Below, piece by piece: positions 31,201 through 42,300 of a DNA stretch of 64,000 nucleotides (the stretch's first letter is position 1; every line of letters starts with the position of its first letter). The stretch is from Balaenoptera acutorostrata. Taxonomy: Eukaryota > Chordata > Mammalia > Artiodactyla > Balaenopteridae. The stretch spans positions 63,422,405 through 63,486,404 of the forward strand of contig NC_080067.1 of NCBI RefSeq assembly GCF_949987535.1. Direction: 5' to 3'. The position numbers were made by a program, and so were the translations under genes. Under the pieces are notes generated by a model. The model did not search any database. It was not told where the DNA came from and was given only the letters and a program-made list of their open reading frames with translations.

Positions 31201-31767
31201 GAGCAGGAAGTGGCAGGTGCCCTGTGACAGAAGATGAGAGAGAGATTCTGAAAACAGGGGTTTGCCATCCCAGTGAAATTCCAGAGGGGATTTTAATATT
31301 AATAATATAGAAATTTAGAAATACAGAAATAATATAGAAAAGTTCTTTATCTCAAGCTCCCTACCACTATAGGGACTATATTTGGTAAATTTCTTTGGAT
31401 TTTGGAGCCAGTCTGCATCATGTTTAGGTAACTCGATTTGTCCATTTATGAGGAAACCAGAAGAGCAGCCTGTGGCTCTATGGTTAATATGTTTTTTTTT
31501 TACTGTGTTCACACCAGGCTTGTCTACACCTGAGTGGAGGGCACGTCTACCTGTGTGTGCATGGAAATGGTGGTGGGCATGAGTAGGGATCGTGTCAGAT
31601 TGGCCAGAAAGGCAACTTGCCTGCCTACCTCAGTGAGTAACTTATGAGTCAGGCTCCTGGAAGGACTGTGGTATTGCAGATCATGAAACCCAAAAAGGTG
31701 AACAGGGATCTCAGGTATCCTCTTAAGTGGAATAACAGCTTACCTCACCTTGATGTTAAGAGCTCTT

Positions 31768-32109
31768 GGGACTTCCCTGGTGGTGCAGTGGTTAAGAATC
31801 TGCCTGCCAATGCAGGGGACGTGGGTTCGAACCCTGGTCTGGGAAGATCCCCCATGACGCGGAGCAACTAAGCCCGTGCACCACGACTACTGAGCCTGCG
31901 CTCTAGAGCCCGTGAGTCACAACTACTGAAGGCCAAGCACCTAGAGCCCGTGCTTCGCAACAAGAGAAGCCACCGCAGTGAGAAACCCTCGAGCCACAAC
32001 GAAGAGTAGCCCCTGCTCGTCGCAACTAGAGAGAAAGCCCCCACGCAGCAACGAAGACCCAACGCAGCTAAAAACAAATAAATTAAAAAAAAATTAATAA
32101 GAAAAAAAG
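31768..32109 (+). mobile_element. CHR-2-type SINE
   Basis: Full-length sense copy: GGACTTCCCTGGTGGTGCAG, GGTTCGAACCCTGGTCTG, an A-rich tail, and a short TSD GAGCTCTT at 31760-31767 and 32110-32117. Confidence 0.92.
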
Positions 32110-32117
32110 GAGCTCTT

Positions 32118-33574
32118 CAAGGAGTTTGCTCATTCCAATCTGAACCACCCTTCTAGTTAGGCAGATTGTCTATAAACTTAACAGAAGCTTGCTGAGTTTT
32201 ATATGGAGGGTAGAGGGGACAAGCAAGTGAGAAAGAGGACAGGTGGAAGAGAAAATTGACATAATCAAATGGTAATGTAAAAAGTTAGCATTTTCCTTAT
32301 TTACAAAAAGAAACAGAGACTTAATGCAAATCATTTAGATAACATGGAAGAGGGCAAAGAAAAAATAAACAAAAATATCTTTTTTCAGCCAGAGATAAAT
32401 GCCACTAAAATGTAGGTTATTCCAATCTTTTTTCTATGCTATGACTATGTGTATATGTGTGCATGTATTTAGACAGAATGATAGTGTATGTGCTCATTTA
32501 TAATCTGTTCTTGGTGTCTGCCTTACAGTGATCATTTTTACATGTCAATGAATATTCTTATACCACATGACTTTTGATTGGTACATAGAATTGCTTCAAA
32601 CAGAAAATGCCTTAAGTTTCTTAACCAGTGACCTATTGTTTTATATTTAATAACCAGTGCTTCTTGCAGAGGCTCTCTGCCAGGATAGAAGATGTTATGG
32701 ATATGTCTCCATAACAAGCTGTCACCATAGATGGCTTTACCAGATCACCGCAAATAATTAGAGGACATCTGAGGTCAAGAGCTATTCCGTTAATTGAAAT
32801 AATTAAGATATCTTTTATCTCTGTAGATTTCCCAAATTCTCCTTTTTTGGCATTGGTCACAGTAACTAATATTCATGTCATGTTTTAATATAACCTCTGG
32901 GAACATTTATGCAGCAATGAATTTTACCTAAAAGGCACAGAGCTGACTACAAAACATATCTATTACAATGTCACAGAGGTGAGTCATTCATTTGGTAGGT
33001 ACTTATTGAGTGCCTAAAATAAGCAGAGCACTCCATTCTGGGCAGGCAATATTCCGTAAACACTGAGCTGCCACGATGTGCAAGGATATTTAGGAATATA
33101 ACTTCTTTCAAAGGATTTGCTTTCTAGGGGACAAGATATGGAACCGAGACTAATTAAATAACAGTACAAAAGGTGTTATAAGGCAGTATCTAATGATGGG
33201 GACAGGCAATGGGGCTGTCAGTTTTTAAAGATTGATTCCTCAGCATTGGAGCTGTCAGAAAAGGCTTCACAGAAAAAGTCTTGAAAGAACAGAGAAGATA
33301 GGAATGAGAGGGGAGAGCTTTCAGCCAAGGCTAGAAGAACATTTATCCTTGGGGTGCAGTAAATAGAGCTCACCTGAAGTGTAGGAGTGGGAGTAAAGTC
33401 TGAAAAGAAGGGGTGCTAGATGGGAGAGGTCCCTGAATGGCAGGCCATGGGAGTTTGGGCTCCACCCTGAGCATCATGGGAGGAGGCTTTAGAGCTGTAG
33501 AGTGACGTGGTGGCCTAACCACCGTGATGTGACAAAAATCAGTTCTTCATCTTAGGTCCTCTGAAATCTCTTCG
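32118..33574. other. Intergenic: old L1 and L2
   Basis: About 32380-32640 is antisense L1M-like (TTACAGTGATCATTTTTACA, CATGACTTTTGATTGG). About 32980-33510 is sense L2-like (GGTACTTATTGAGTGCC, GGCTTCACAGAAAAAGTC, CATGGGAGTTTGGGCTCCAC). No gene is seen. Confidence 0.5.
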
Positions 33575-33585
33575 GTAAGACTTTA

Positions 33586-33705
33586 TTTATTTTTGGCTGT
33601 GCCACGTGGCTTTCAGGATCTTACTTCCCGGACCAGGGATTGAACCCGTGCCCTCAGCAATGAAAGCACGGAGTCCTAACCGCTGGACCACCAGGGAATT
33701 CTCCA
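33586..33705 (-). mobile_element. Short SINE
   Basis: Antisense: TTTTTGGCTGTGCCACGTGG, CCGGACCAGGGATTGAACC, CCACCAGGGAATTCTC. The TSD GTAAGACTTTA is at 33575-33585 and 33706-33716. Confidence 0.9.
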
Positions 33706-33716
33706 GTAAGACTTTA

Positions 33717-34257
33717 AATTTATGTTGGAAGTTAAAATTGTTTACTCATCATCACCTTATTCCCTCTCTTTGATCAAGATCCACATGTGGAAACTGGCCC
33801 AATAGTAAAATAGTCATATATAGAATTTGCAAAATTAAGTTTAAAAATTCCAGTAATTGAACTAGAATTTTTCCCTAAAATGGCATGATTAAGAATTATC
33901 TTAATTCAGTGAAGTTTCTCTTATTAGCCTTTGTGTGTTGATAAATTTTTACATTATTTAAAAAACGTAACATCATTGAAGACATTTTGAAAATAAAAAC
34001 AAAATCCTATAACAAATCCTAAACATAACTATTTAAATTTTGTCTTTCCAGTCTCGTCAAAAATGCATGTTTATTTTTACCCAGTTGCAATAATAATGTA
34101 TAAGTATTGTAAATATGTTACGCTAACATACTACAAATGTATTAAAACAATCATTTTTATAATAATCATTTTTAAGATTTATATAAACATCTTTGAATAG
34201 ATGTACCCAATTTAATCATTCCTCCATGTTTAGATGGTGTCATTTCCCCCTGTTTTT
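33717..34257. other. Intergenic, old L1-like
   Basis: A/T-rich with an L1M-like stretch (about 33960-34240: TGCAATAATAATGTATAAGT, ATTTAATCATTCCTCCATG). No gene. Confidence 0.45.
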
Positions 34258-34577
34258 CTTTTTTTTTCTCCCTGTTTTTTTTTTTTTTAATTAATTAATT
34301 AATTTATTTATTTTTGGCTATGTTGGGTCTTCGTTTCCGTGCGAGGGCTTTCTCCAGTTGCGGCAAGCAGGGGCCACTCTTCATCGCGGTGCGCGGGCCT
34401 CTCACCATCGCGGCCTCTCTTATTGCGGAGCACAGGCTCCAGGCGCACAGGCTCAGCAATTGTGGCTCACGGGCCCAGTCGCTCTGCGACATGTGGGATC
34501 CTCCCAGACCAGGGCTCGAACCCGTGTTCCCTGCATTGGCAGGCAGACTCCCAACCACTGCGCCACCAGGGAAGCCC
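34258..34577 (-). mobile_element. CHR-2-type SINE, younger subfamily
   Basis: Antisense: TCGTTTCCGTGCGAGGGC, CTCACCATCGCGGCCTC, CCACCAGGGAAGCCC. The TSD TTTCCCCCTGTTTT is at 34243-34256 and 34578-34591. Confidence 0.93.
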
Positions 34578-34591
34578 TTTCCCCCTGTTTT

Positions 34592-36160
34592 GATTAGAAC
34601 TTTCCACCTGGTGTACCACTGACCTTCTGGTATGCAGAGATGGCATTCAGGTGTGATGAGATCTCTTTGATCCTTGGGAGGCCATGGGTGGGGCTTGCAG
34701 TGACTGGGGCCCCAAACTAGTAGCCCAGGGCTGCATGAAGCCATCCTTGACCAATTACTTCAGTGGGTTGTACAAATATTATCATTTTCAATGTGTGCCA
34801 TTGCATGAAAAAAGTTGGGATGTATTTTTATGGTGGTGCAGTAATTGTCTTCAACTGCTATTAACATTACTGGTTATTGTTTTTACAACTGAGTTATAAT
34901 TACTTTTTAAAACAATACTTGCACATAATAAAGATGTTAATGGTACAGAAAAGTAAATAGTGGTAGTAAGTTCCTCTCTAACCTTAGGCACTGTGTTTCC
35001 ACAGAGCCCAATTGTCATTAATTTCTTGTGTGTTCTTCCAGAGGCTTCCTAAGACCAAACAAGCACCTATCTATCTAGGATGTTGCATAAATTTACATGA
35101 TATTGATATCAATGTCTAAATCTATAGCTATCTAGGGGCGACATTAAAAATATTTAGCACAGGTACAACCACCTGGAAGGAAGGCCCATGGTATACAGGA
35201 CGTGCCAGAGCACCTATTGCACATCCTTGGCCTTGAATGTACGCTTTGCTTTTACACATTGATTTGCACTCAGCTCTTTTAAGCTGGTAATATGATTTGG
35301 AGATTGTTCCACATCAGCATGTACAGGGTGCTTCATTCTTTTGACGGTACCATATTTTAACCACTTCCTACAGATGGATTTTTAGGCTGTTCCCAGTTTT
35401 TTGTTACTATAAACAATGCTCCAATAAATATCCTTAAACAGTGTGAATTTATCTGTAGCATAAACGTCTAGATAAAGAATTGCTGGGGAAAACATTATAT
35501 GCATATAAAATTATGGTTGGTATTGTTAAATTTCCTTTCAAAGAAGTTTAACGTCTTTATTCCTATCAGCAACGTATATGAGGGCCTATTTCCCAAACCT
35601 GGGCCAACTCAATATATCTTTATTAGTCTGAATGGTGAAAAATAGTGTCTCAATTTAATTTGCATTTAATTTAAAAATATTTAAAATCTTAAATTTTGAA
35701 TGCTTCTGAATCAAGTTTTTCTCTGTAATTAGACAAGCAAGTTTCATCCATGAACCTGAAACAGGCATAGATACTACTAGAAGGTGAGAAGCTGGTGAGG
35801 AAAATAAAAAGCAAAAACTCCTTGTGAGTATCTGCCCAAGGATGAGGGTAACATTGGTGTTTAATTTTTTGCTTTGTGTCTCTTCTTCTCCATTTCCAAC
35901 AGATCGCATTAGAAAGTTGTGAGTTACATAGATGTGTGGTGTTTGAGCCTTGCTTGAGGTGTGGAAATTTAGAAGAGCAGGGCAAGAAAGGGCTCATTCG
36001 TCCTCCTCACATCAAATTCCAGGTACCATCCTTTCTCCCTAGCAGAGCCAGCACATCTACAAAATCAGAGAGTGACAGAGAAATAATGGAAGAAAAAAAA
36101 AGGAATTTTAGTACTATTTGATCTGGGAAAGGCTTGCAGAAATCAGTGTGTTGTTGTTTT
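34592..36160. other. Intergenic, mostly old L1M-type sequence
   Basis: About 34900-35690 is antisense L1M 3' sequence (GCTGTTCCCAGTTTTTTGTT, AACAATGCTCCAATAAATAT, GTTAAATTTCCTTTCAAAGA). The stretch 35690-36160 shows nothing I recognise; an 81-codon open frame at 35876-36121 has no known homology. Confidence 0.5.
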
Positions 36161-36162
36161 TT

Positions 36163-36247
36163 TTAATTGAAGTATAGTTGATTACAGTTTACAATCTCTG
36201 CTGTACAGCAAAGTGACTCAGTTATACACATATACACATTCTTTTTT
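36163..36247 (-). mobile_element. L1 3'-end fragment
   Basis: Antisense L1 terminus: TTTAATTGAAGTATAGTTGA, CTGCTGTACAGCAAAGTGAC, TCAGTTATACACATATACAC. It is cut short at the SINE that follows. Confidence 0.8.
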
Positions 36248-36254
36248 TATTGAG

Positions 36255-36927
36255 ATTTTTAAACAAAATATTTATTTATTTATTTTTGGCTGCAGCGGGT
36301 CTTAGTTGCACAGGAGCTTTGTTGTGGCACGTGGGCTCATGGTTGCGGTGCTCGGGCTCTGTAGTTGCGTCACGAAGCTCTCTAGTTGTGGCTCACGTGC
36401 TCAGTAGTTGCGGTGTGAGGGCTTAGTTGCCCTTTGGCATGTGGGATCTTAGTTCCCAGATGAGGCATCGAACCGGCATCCCCTGCATTGGAAGGTGGAT
36501 TCTTTTTTTTTTTTTTTTTTTTTTTTATAGATAGATAGCTTTATTATTATTATTTTTTTAAAGGATTTTCTTATTTATTTATTTATTTATTTATTTATTT
36601 TTGGCTGTGTTGGGTCTTCGGTTCGTGCGAGGGCTTTCTCCAGTTGCGGCAAGCGGGGGCCACTCTTCATCGCGGTGCGGGGACCGCTCTTCATCGCGGT
36701 GCGCGGGCCTTTCTCTATCGCGGCCCCTCCCGTCGCGGGGCACAGGCTCCAGACGCGCAGGCTCAGCAATTGTGGCTCACGGGCCCAGCTGCTCCGTGGC
36801 ATGTGGGATCTTCCCAGACCAGGGCTCGAACCCGTGTCCCCTGCATTAGCAGGCAGATTCTCAACCACTGCGCCACCAGGGAAGCCCAGGAAGGTGGATT
36901 CTTAACCACTGTACCACCAGGGAAGTC
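36255..36927 (-). mobile_element. CHR SINE (outer), split by a second SINE
   Basis: The antisense outer copy occupies 36255-36504 (GGCTGCAGCGGGTCTTAGTT to TTGGAAGGTGGATTCTT) and resumes at 36904-36927 (AACCACTGTACCACCAGG to TCCC). It is diverged from the CHR-2 consensus and clearly older than the inner copy. Confidence 0.9.
36505..36888 (-). mobile_element. CHR-2-type SINE, younger subfamily, nested
   Basis: The antisense inner copy has a long T tract and (TTTA)n tail. Perfect 15-bp TSD GGAAGGTGGATTCTT at 36490-36504 and 36889-36903. A 24-bp internal tandem duplication (CTCTTCATCGCGGTGCGG twice, at 36663 and 36687) makes this copy longer than its siblings. Confidence 0.94.
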
Positions 36928-36928
36928 C

Positions 36929-38115
36929 CTCTTTTTTTTTTTTTTAACATCTTTATTGGAGTATAATTGCTTTACAATGGTGTGTTAGTTTCTGCTTTAT
37001 AACAAAGTGAATCAGTTATACATATACATATGTTCCCGTATCTCTTCCCTCTTGCATCTCCCTCCCTCCCACCCTCCCTATCCCACCCCTCTAGGTGGTC
37101 ACAAAGCACCGAGCTGATCTCCCTGTGCTATGCGGCTGCTTCCCACTAGCTATCTATTTTATGTTTGGTAGTGTATATATGTCCATGCCACTCTCTCACT
37201 TTGTCCCAGCTTACCCTTCCCCCTCCCCATATCCTCAAGTCCATTCTCTAGTAGGTCTGTGTCTTTCTTCCCGTCTTGCCACTAGGTTCTTCATGACCTT
37301 TTTTTTTTTTTCCCCCTTAGATTCCATATATATGTGTTAGCATACTATATTTGTTTTTCTCTTTCTGACTTACTTCACTCTGTATGACAGACTCTACATT
37401 TGGTAGTGTATATATGTCCATGCCACTCTCTCACTTCGTCCCAGCTTACCCTTCCCACTCCCCATGCCCTCAAGTCCATTCTCTATGTCTGCGTCTTTAT
37501 CCCTCTCCTGCCCCTAGGTTCTTCAGAACCTTTTTTTTTTTTTAGATTCCATATTTTTTTTTAGATTTCCATATACCCTGAGAAAACCATAATTCAAAGA
37601 GTCATGTACCACAATGTTCATTGCAGCTCTATTTACAATAGCCAGGACATGGATGCAACCCAAGTGTCCATCGACAGATGAATGGATAAAGAATATGTGG
37701 CACATATACACAATGGAATATTACTCAGCCATAACAAGAAACGAAATTGAGTTATTTGTAGTGAGGTGGATGGACCTAGAGTCTGTCTTACAGAGTGAAG
37801 TAAGTCAGAAAGAGAAAAACAAATATCTTTTTGAACTATAGTTTTGTCTGGATATATATGCCCAGGAGTGGGATCACTGGATCACATGGTAATTCTATTT
37901 TTAGTTTTCTGAGGAACCTCCATACTGTTCTCCATAGTGGCTGCACCAACTTACATTCCCACCAACAGTGTAGGAGGGTTCTCTTTCCTCCACACCTTCC
38001 CCAGCATTTGTTATTTGTAGACTTTTAAATAATGGCCATTCTGAGCAGTGTGAGGTGGTATCTCATTATAGTTTTGATTTGCACAGAAATCAGCATTTTG
38101 AGTCACTATTTTTCC
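36929..38115 (-). mobile_element. Rearranged L1 3' cluster with inverted segment
   Basis: 36929-37397 is an antisense L1 3' end (TTATTGGAGTATAATTGCTT, CAAAGCACCGAGCTGATCTC). 37399-37557 repeats 37164-37325 (TTTGGTAGTGTATATATGTC), so a second copy or a duplication is present. 37576-37827 is the adjacent L1 segment in the opposite, plus, orientation (CATTGCAGCTCTATTTACAA, GGAATATTACTCAGCCATAA). 37828-38115 returns to antisense (ATATGCCCAGGAGTGGGATC, TCCATACTGTTCTCCATAGT). It encodes nothing intact. Confidence 0.85.
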
Positions 38116-38814
38116 ATTTCATTAACTGGTAGGGATCACTGGTATCCTGCCCTTTAAGTTGGGTGTAGTTAGGGAAGCTCAATGGAATTGAACCTGTATT
38201 TTAAGCGTTTTTTTGAGAAAATGAGAGTATGCTGTGAGACATGCTCTGTTTGCAGATTATTCACCCCCCCTTCTCCCCAACCTAACCCTGTTTATTATTT
38301 ATTTTGAGGAACTGGACGTGCAAAGGCAGGGAAGATGCATGTGTGCACGTAAGATCCCAAATCAGTCAGTTGAATGCTGAACGCGGAGACCTCGAATCTC
38401 GCAGAAGACTTTCCAAAGGTAGAGAAAAATATATCCCCCTCAAATAATCTTGACACCCCTCCCCCATACATAAGAAAAATCTGTATTATTGGAAAAATAC
38501 ACATCTATCCTTCCTGGATCCTACTCTATTCTCTTTTAGCGAGATTTAGATGTTAAAAAAGTGAGGAACGAGGCTTAGTGAGATTAACACTGAAGTGCAA
38601 AGAACAAATTTAGATTTGGGCCCGACGTTAGGTTCTAGATTTGCACCTCAAGTTCCACCCCTACCCAATCAGGGGCAGTCCCCGCTGTTATCCTCAGATG
38701 TTTTAAAAGCAAGCGGTTTTAAAAAGCTCAAATCCTGCTCTTTGTGTTGGTTGCCTCGGAGTTGCCCCTTCGCAACCTAACGATTTACGGTAGAAAACAC
38801 CGAGGTGGTGCCCC
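38116..38814. other. USP13 upstream flank
   Basis: About 700 bp of unique-looking sequence rising in GC toward the CpG island. I see no repeat or gene. The plus-strand frame of USP13 is open from an ATG at 38744. Confidence 0.6.
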
Positions 38815-38982
38815 ACGGCAGCACGCTCTCGACTTCCGAGCCTGCGGCCCGGGGTCTCGCCCTCCGCCCCCGGCGCCGAGCCGGGCCAGGGCGCAAGGCC
38901 CCTCTCCAGCTCCCCCTCCCCGCGCGCTGCTGCTGGCCCTCCCCAGCGCCCCGCCTGACGCTGCAACTGGGCCGGCGATTCG

Positions 38983-38989
38983 CCATTGG
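38983..38989 (-). promoter_or_regulatory. USP13: CCAAT box (NF-Y-like)
   Basis: CCATTGG reads as CCAATGG on the minus strand. It lies about 200 bp upstream of the USP13 start codon, inside the CpG island, a usual place for NF-Y. Confidence 0.6.
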
Positions 38990-38990
38990 A

Positions 38991-39000
38991 TTAAAAATAG
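38991..39000 (+). promoter_or_regulatory. USP13: MEF2-like A/T element
   Basis: TTAAAAATAG fits the MEF2 consensus YTAWWWWTAR exactly. It is the only A/T-rich word in several hundred GC-rich bases and sits one base after the CCAAT box. It could also act as a weak TATA-like element. Confidence 0.5.
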
Positions 39001-39184
39001 CAGCGTCCCTTCTACCAGCCCGCCAGTACGCCCAGGCCCCCCGTGCCCGCTCCAGCCCCGCGGCCCGCTCTCCCCACCCTTCCCGGGTCGGCTCCCGTCG
39101 CCCGCGCAGCCCGCGCAGCCCGCCGCCGCCGCCGCGGGCGGACCCAGCGCTCCGCTCCGCTCCGCTTGGGTGCGCGCCGCGGCC

Positions 39185-39352
39185 ATGCAGCGCCGGGGCG
39201 CCCTGTTCGGCATGCCGGGCGGCAGCGGCAACCGGAAGATGGCTGCAGGAGACATCGGAGAGCTGCTGGTGCCCCACATGCCCACGATCCGCGTGCCCCG
39301 GTCCGGGGACAGGGTCTACAAGAACGAGTGCGCCTTCTCCTACGACTCCCCC
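39185..39352 (+). CDS. USP13: USP13 coding exon 1
   Basis: Encodes residues 1-56, ending in SYDSP. The donor CCCC|GTAAGT is strong. The exon lies fully inside the CpG island. The same frame is open upstream to an ATG at 38744 and downstream past the donor, which is expected by chance at this GC content. Confidence 0.96.
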
Positions 39353-42300
39353 GTAAGTGAGGCTCGGCGGCGCCGGCGGCACCTCAGGGGAGGGTCGCGG
39401 GGCGGGCGGCCTGGGGCAGCCGCGAGCAGCCGAACTCGGCGGCACGTGAAGCGGGGGGGAGAAGATGCGCAGTGGCAGCCGGGGACCTCCTCGCCGGGCG
39501 CCAGAGTTGGCTCCGGGGCACGGCAGTTCAGCAAACACTTAGTGAGTGCCTACTGGGTGCCCGGCGCTGCATGCCCCAAGGCTGCTGAGGCCAAAGGCTG
39601 GGCGGCCGCGGTGGCTCGCTCCGCCAGCCTTCTTAGGCTGCCAGGGCCCCAGTACCTAGAAGCTTGCCCCAAACCCGGCCACCGTTTGAAAGATAGATCG
39701 AGTCGAAGAGTTCCCTGATCTTAACTGTACGTTGCAGATGGTTTGCGTCCTCTTTGGGGCGACAGCCGAGGGCGGGTAGGTGGACGAGATTGATTCCCCC
39801 CCCCCCTTCTCTTTCCGGGACCGTTTGCTTTGCCCAGGGATTCCCACTCCTGGACAATTATGATTTCCTCTCTGAGCTTTTCTCCCTCCACTTTAAATTT
39901 CTCCCCACTCCTTTTCTTTACGTCAGAATGTCAGAAGAAACCTTCGGGTGCTTCCACTCGGGCAGCAGAAATAGGGGGTCTGCTGGATTACTACGGTTTC
40001 CTTAAGCCTTTCCGCTTCCTCCTCTAAATGAGTCGCTTTGAAATGCAATAGTATAAATTATTAAAAGTTCAGTCTCGAGTCGTGACCTCAGAGACTGGAG
40101 GGGGAAGTGAAGACGCATCACCGCCTTCCACCCAGGGCTGTTGGTGGTGTTTTTCACCAGGTTGTATGTGTAAGTGTGAGAAGGAAAAGGAGGGTGAATG
40201 TCCCTTTCGAGAGTCAAAATGGGCTTCAAAGTGACTCAGCTGTCTGGCGTTTATCATGTCTTTTTGAGGATCAGGTTATTTTTATCCACCCACTTTAGAG
40301 CTCATGTGTCACTGGGCAGATCTCAATGCAAAAGGGAGGTGCATGGATGGAGGGACTGAGGCAGGTTTCACAACAATAGTCTAACACATTTTATTCTTAT
40401 TATGTATTGTTGGCGAAAAAAACCCAAAAAACCCAAATAAGCAGCAAATGTTCCAAAGTATCCTTTATTATGTTGTGAGTTGATTTCAGCTGATTTCAAA
40501 GCCTTTTTGTTTTGTACACACTGGAGTCCCAGAATTAGTATCCTCTGTGATATTTAATTTTTCTTTTTTGTTAATTCCAGATCATTTGGGGGATAAAAAT
40601 CTCATTTGTTCATTACTTATTTTTTTCTTTCAAAAAGGTCTGTGTAGAGTGGAATGAAATGGTTATATTTAATACTTGGCGTATTGTGATCACACTATTT
40701 AATGTGACGGTCAGCAGTGTCATTAAATCCTGTTATCCACAAAGTATGTGAAAATGCCATTTTCAGATTTTGTGTCTAGTGTTGGGCAGGTTTCCACTAA
40801 TAGCTTTTAAAGGTGGAGAGGGATGACCCTAATTAATTTAAGCCATCTGCAGATGGTGAGCTCCAGGAAGAAAGTAGCCTAATTCTTTTAGGATAACACG
40901 TGTGAAGTGGGTAAAACTGCTTTTTCTATGTTTGATCTGGGTTACTCTTCAAATTCTTCTTACAAACTTTGTGTTTTTTTTTTTTTTTAAAATAAATTTA
41001 TTTATTTATTTATTTATGTTTGGCTGTGTTGGGTCTTCGTTTCTGTGCGAGGGCTTTCTCCAGTTGCGGCAAGCGGGGGCCACTCCTCATTGCGGTGTGC
41101 GGGCCTCTCACTATCACGGCCTCTCCTGTTGCTGAGCACAAGTTCCAGACGCGCAGGCTCAGTAGTTGTGGCCCATGGGCCCAGTTGCTCCGCGGCATGT
41201 GGGGTCCTCCCAGACCAGGGCTCGAACCCATGTCCCCTGCATTGGCAGGCAGACCCTCAACCACTGCGCCACCAGGGAAGCCCACAAACTTTGTTATTGG
41301 ATGTCTTTGCCACATTATAGTGTAAGGCAGGTGTGAAAAAAAAGCTGATTATTTTAATTCACTTCCACAAATAGTTATTGGGAGCTTACTGTGTGCCAGA
41401 CACTATTCTAGAAGCATCTTGTCCATTGTAAACTGATGATTTCATTCATGTCACACTACTTCTTTGGGGAAGACTAGGCTTATTTACAATGCCAGTGAAT
41501 CAGTATATTTCCTTATGTTTCAAGGGAGGAAGAGAAAGAAGGTTTTATAACAAGTTATATTAAAGCACAGTGCATGATAATTCCAGATCTTTCCCTGTGG
41601 TCCTTAACAATTCATCATGAACCCTATAAGGGTTCTTGAGCACCTACTATGTGCCAACTCATACATGCATGGCTATAAGAACCATACAGAGCAAAATCCA
41701 TTGGTGCCAAACACAGCAGACTTTAATCCACCAGTGCTATAGGACTGTGGTAGACAAAGGACCAAAACCATTTGAGTGGAAAAAATAGTCATCCTTGCAT
41801 TGGATACTTTTGAAAATGGTCTTAGATAAAGATGCATAGAAATAAATAGGAGAACAACATTCCAGCTCAAGTAATAGTTCTTCTGGGATGGGTGAGAATT
41901 GTTTTTTCACCTACCAATTTGGTTTCATCCCAGGCCCACCTTCTCACCTCGACCTGTAGGTTCACCTCTCCATAACTTGGTTCATCTTGCAAGATCTGTG
42001 ATGGGACCTTCCTGGAGAATGGGAACTTTGTATCTTTGTATTCCCAGCAGCTGGTGCAGCATCTGATATATATGCCAGGAACTCAATGAATGCGTAGGAG
42101 ATGTACAAATTACCTGTGGTTACGAGTTCTGAAAATGGTAAGGATACAACATATGGGAAACATTGGGAAAGGAATCATGTGGGGTTATCATGTAGAAAGT
42201 GGTGACTTTGTTGTGGGGGACAGATGTGAAAGAGAGAGCCAGACTGGCAGGGTTTGAATCCCAGCTCTGTCACCCAGCTGTGTAACTTCTCTGTGCCCCA

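Larger units (their letters stand above)
27150..31760 (+). mobile_element. Decayed ERVL-type (class III) endogenous retrovirus remnant
   Basis: Between four CHR SINEs and a hAT element, the residual sequence reads as broken retroviral DNA. About 27150-27460 and the matching right flank resemble an ERVL-class (MLT2-like) LTR. About 28560-28940 and 29760-29990 give short gag-like or pol-like stretches on the plus strand with stops and shifts. About 30430-30800 resembles the start of the reverse-transcriptase region, and about 31380-31470 a further pol-like piece. Each frame is broken by several stops and none can encode a working protein. The class call rests on translated likeness from memory, and the borders are approximate. 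Confidence 0.5.
38815..39640. promoter_or_regulatory. USP13: CpG island and USP13 promoter
   Basis: Very GC-rich DNA with dense CpG, unlike the A/T-rich surroundings, spans the first USP13 coding exon. No TATA box is clear apart from the A/T island TTAAAAATAG at 38991-39000. GC-box-like GGGCGG/CCGCCC motifs are frequent. The start site is inferred to lie between about 39000 and 39150. Confidence 0.9.

Noticed and set aside
37614..37841. Frame with STDEWIKNMWHIYTMEYYSA-like sequence
   Set aside because: This is a well-known fragment near the L1 ORF2 end/3' region, here in an inverted L1 piece, not a host gene.
38777..39538. Long minus-strand open frames (253 and 166 codons) across the USP13 CpG island
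   Set aside because: They mirror the GC-rich first exon and promoter of USP13. The composition is low-complexity (Pro/Ala/Gly/Arg) and no domain or splice structure supports a gene.
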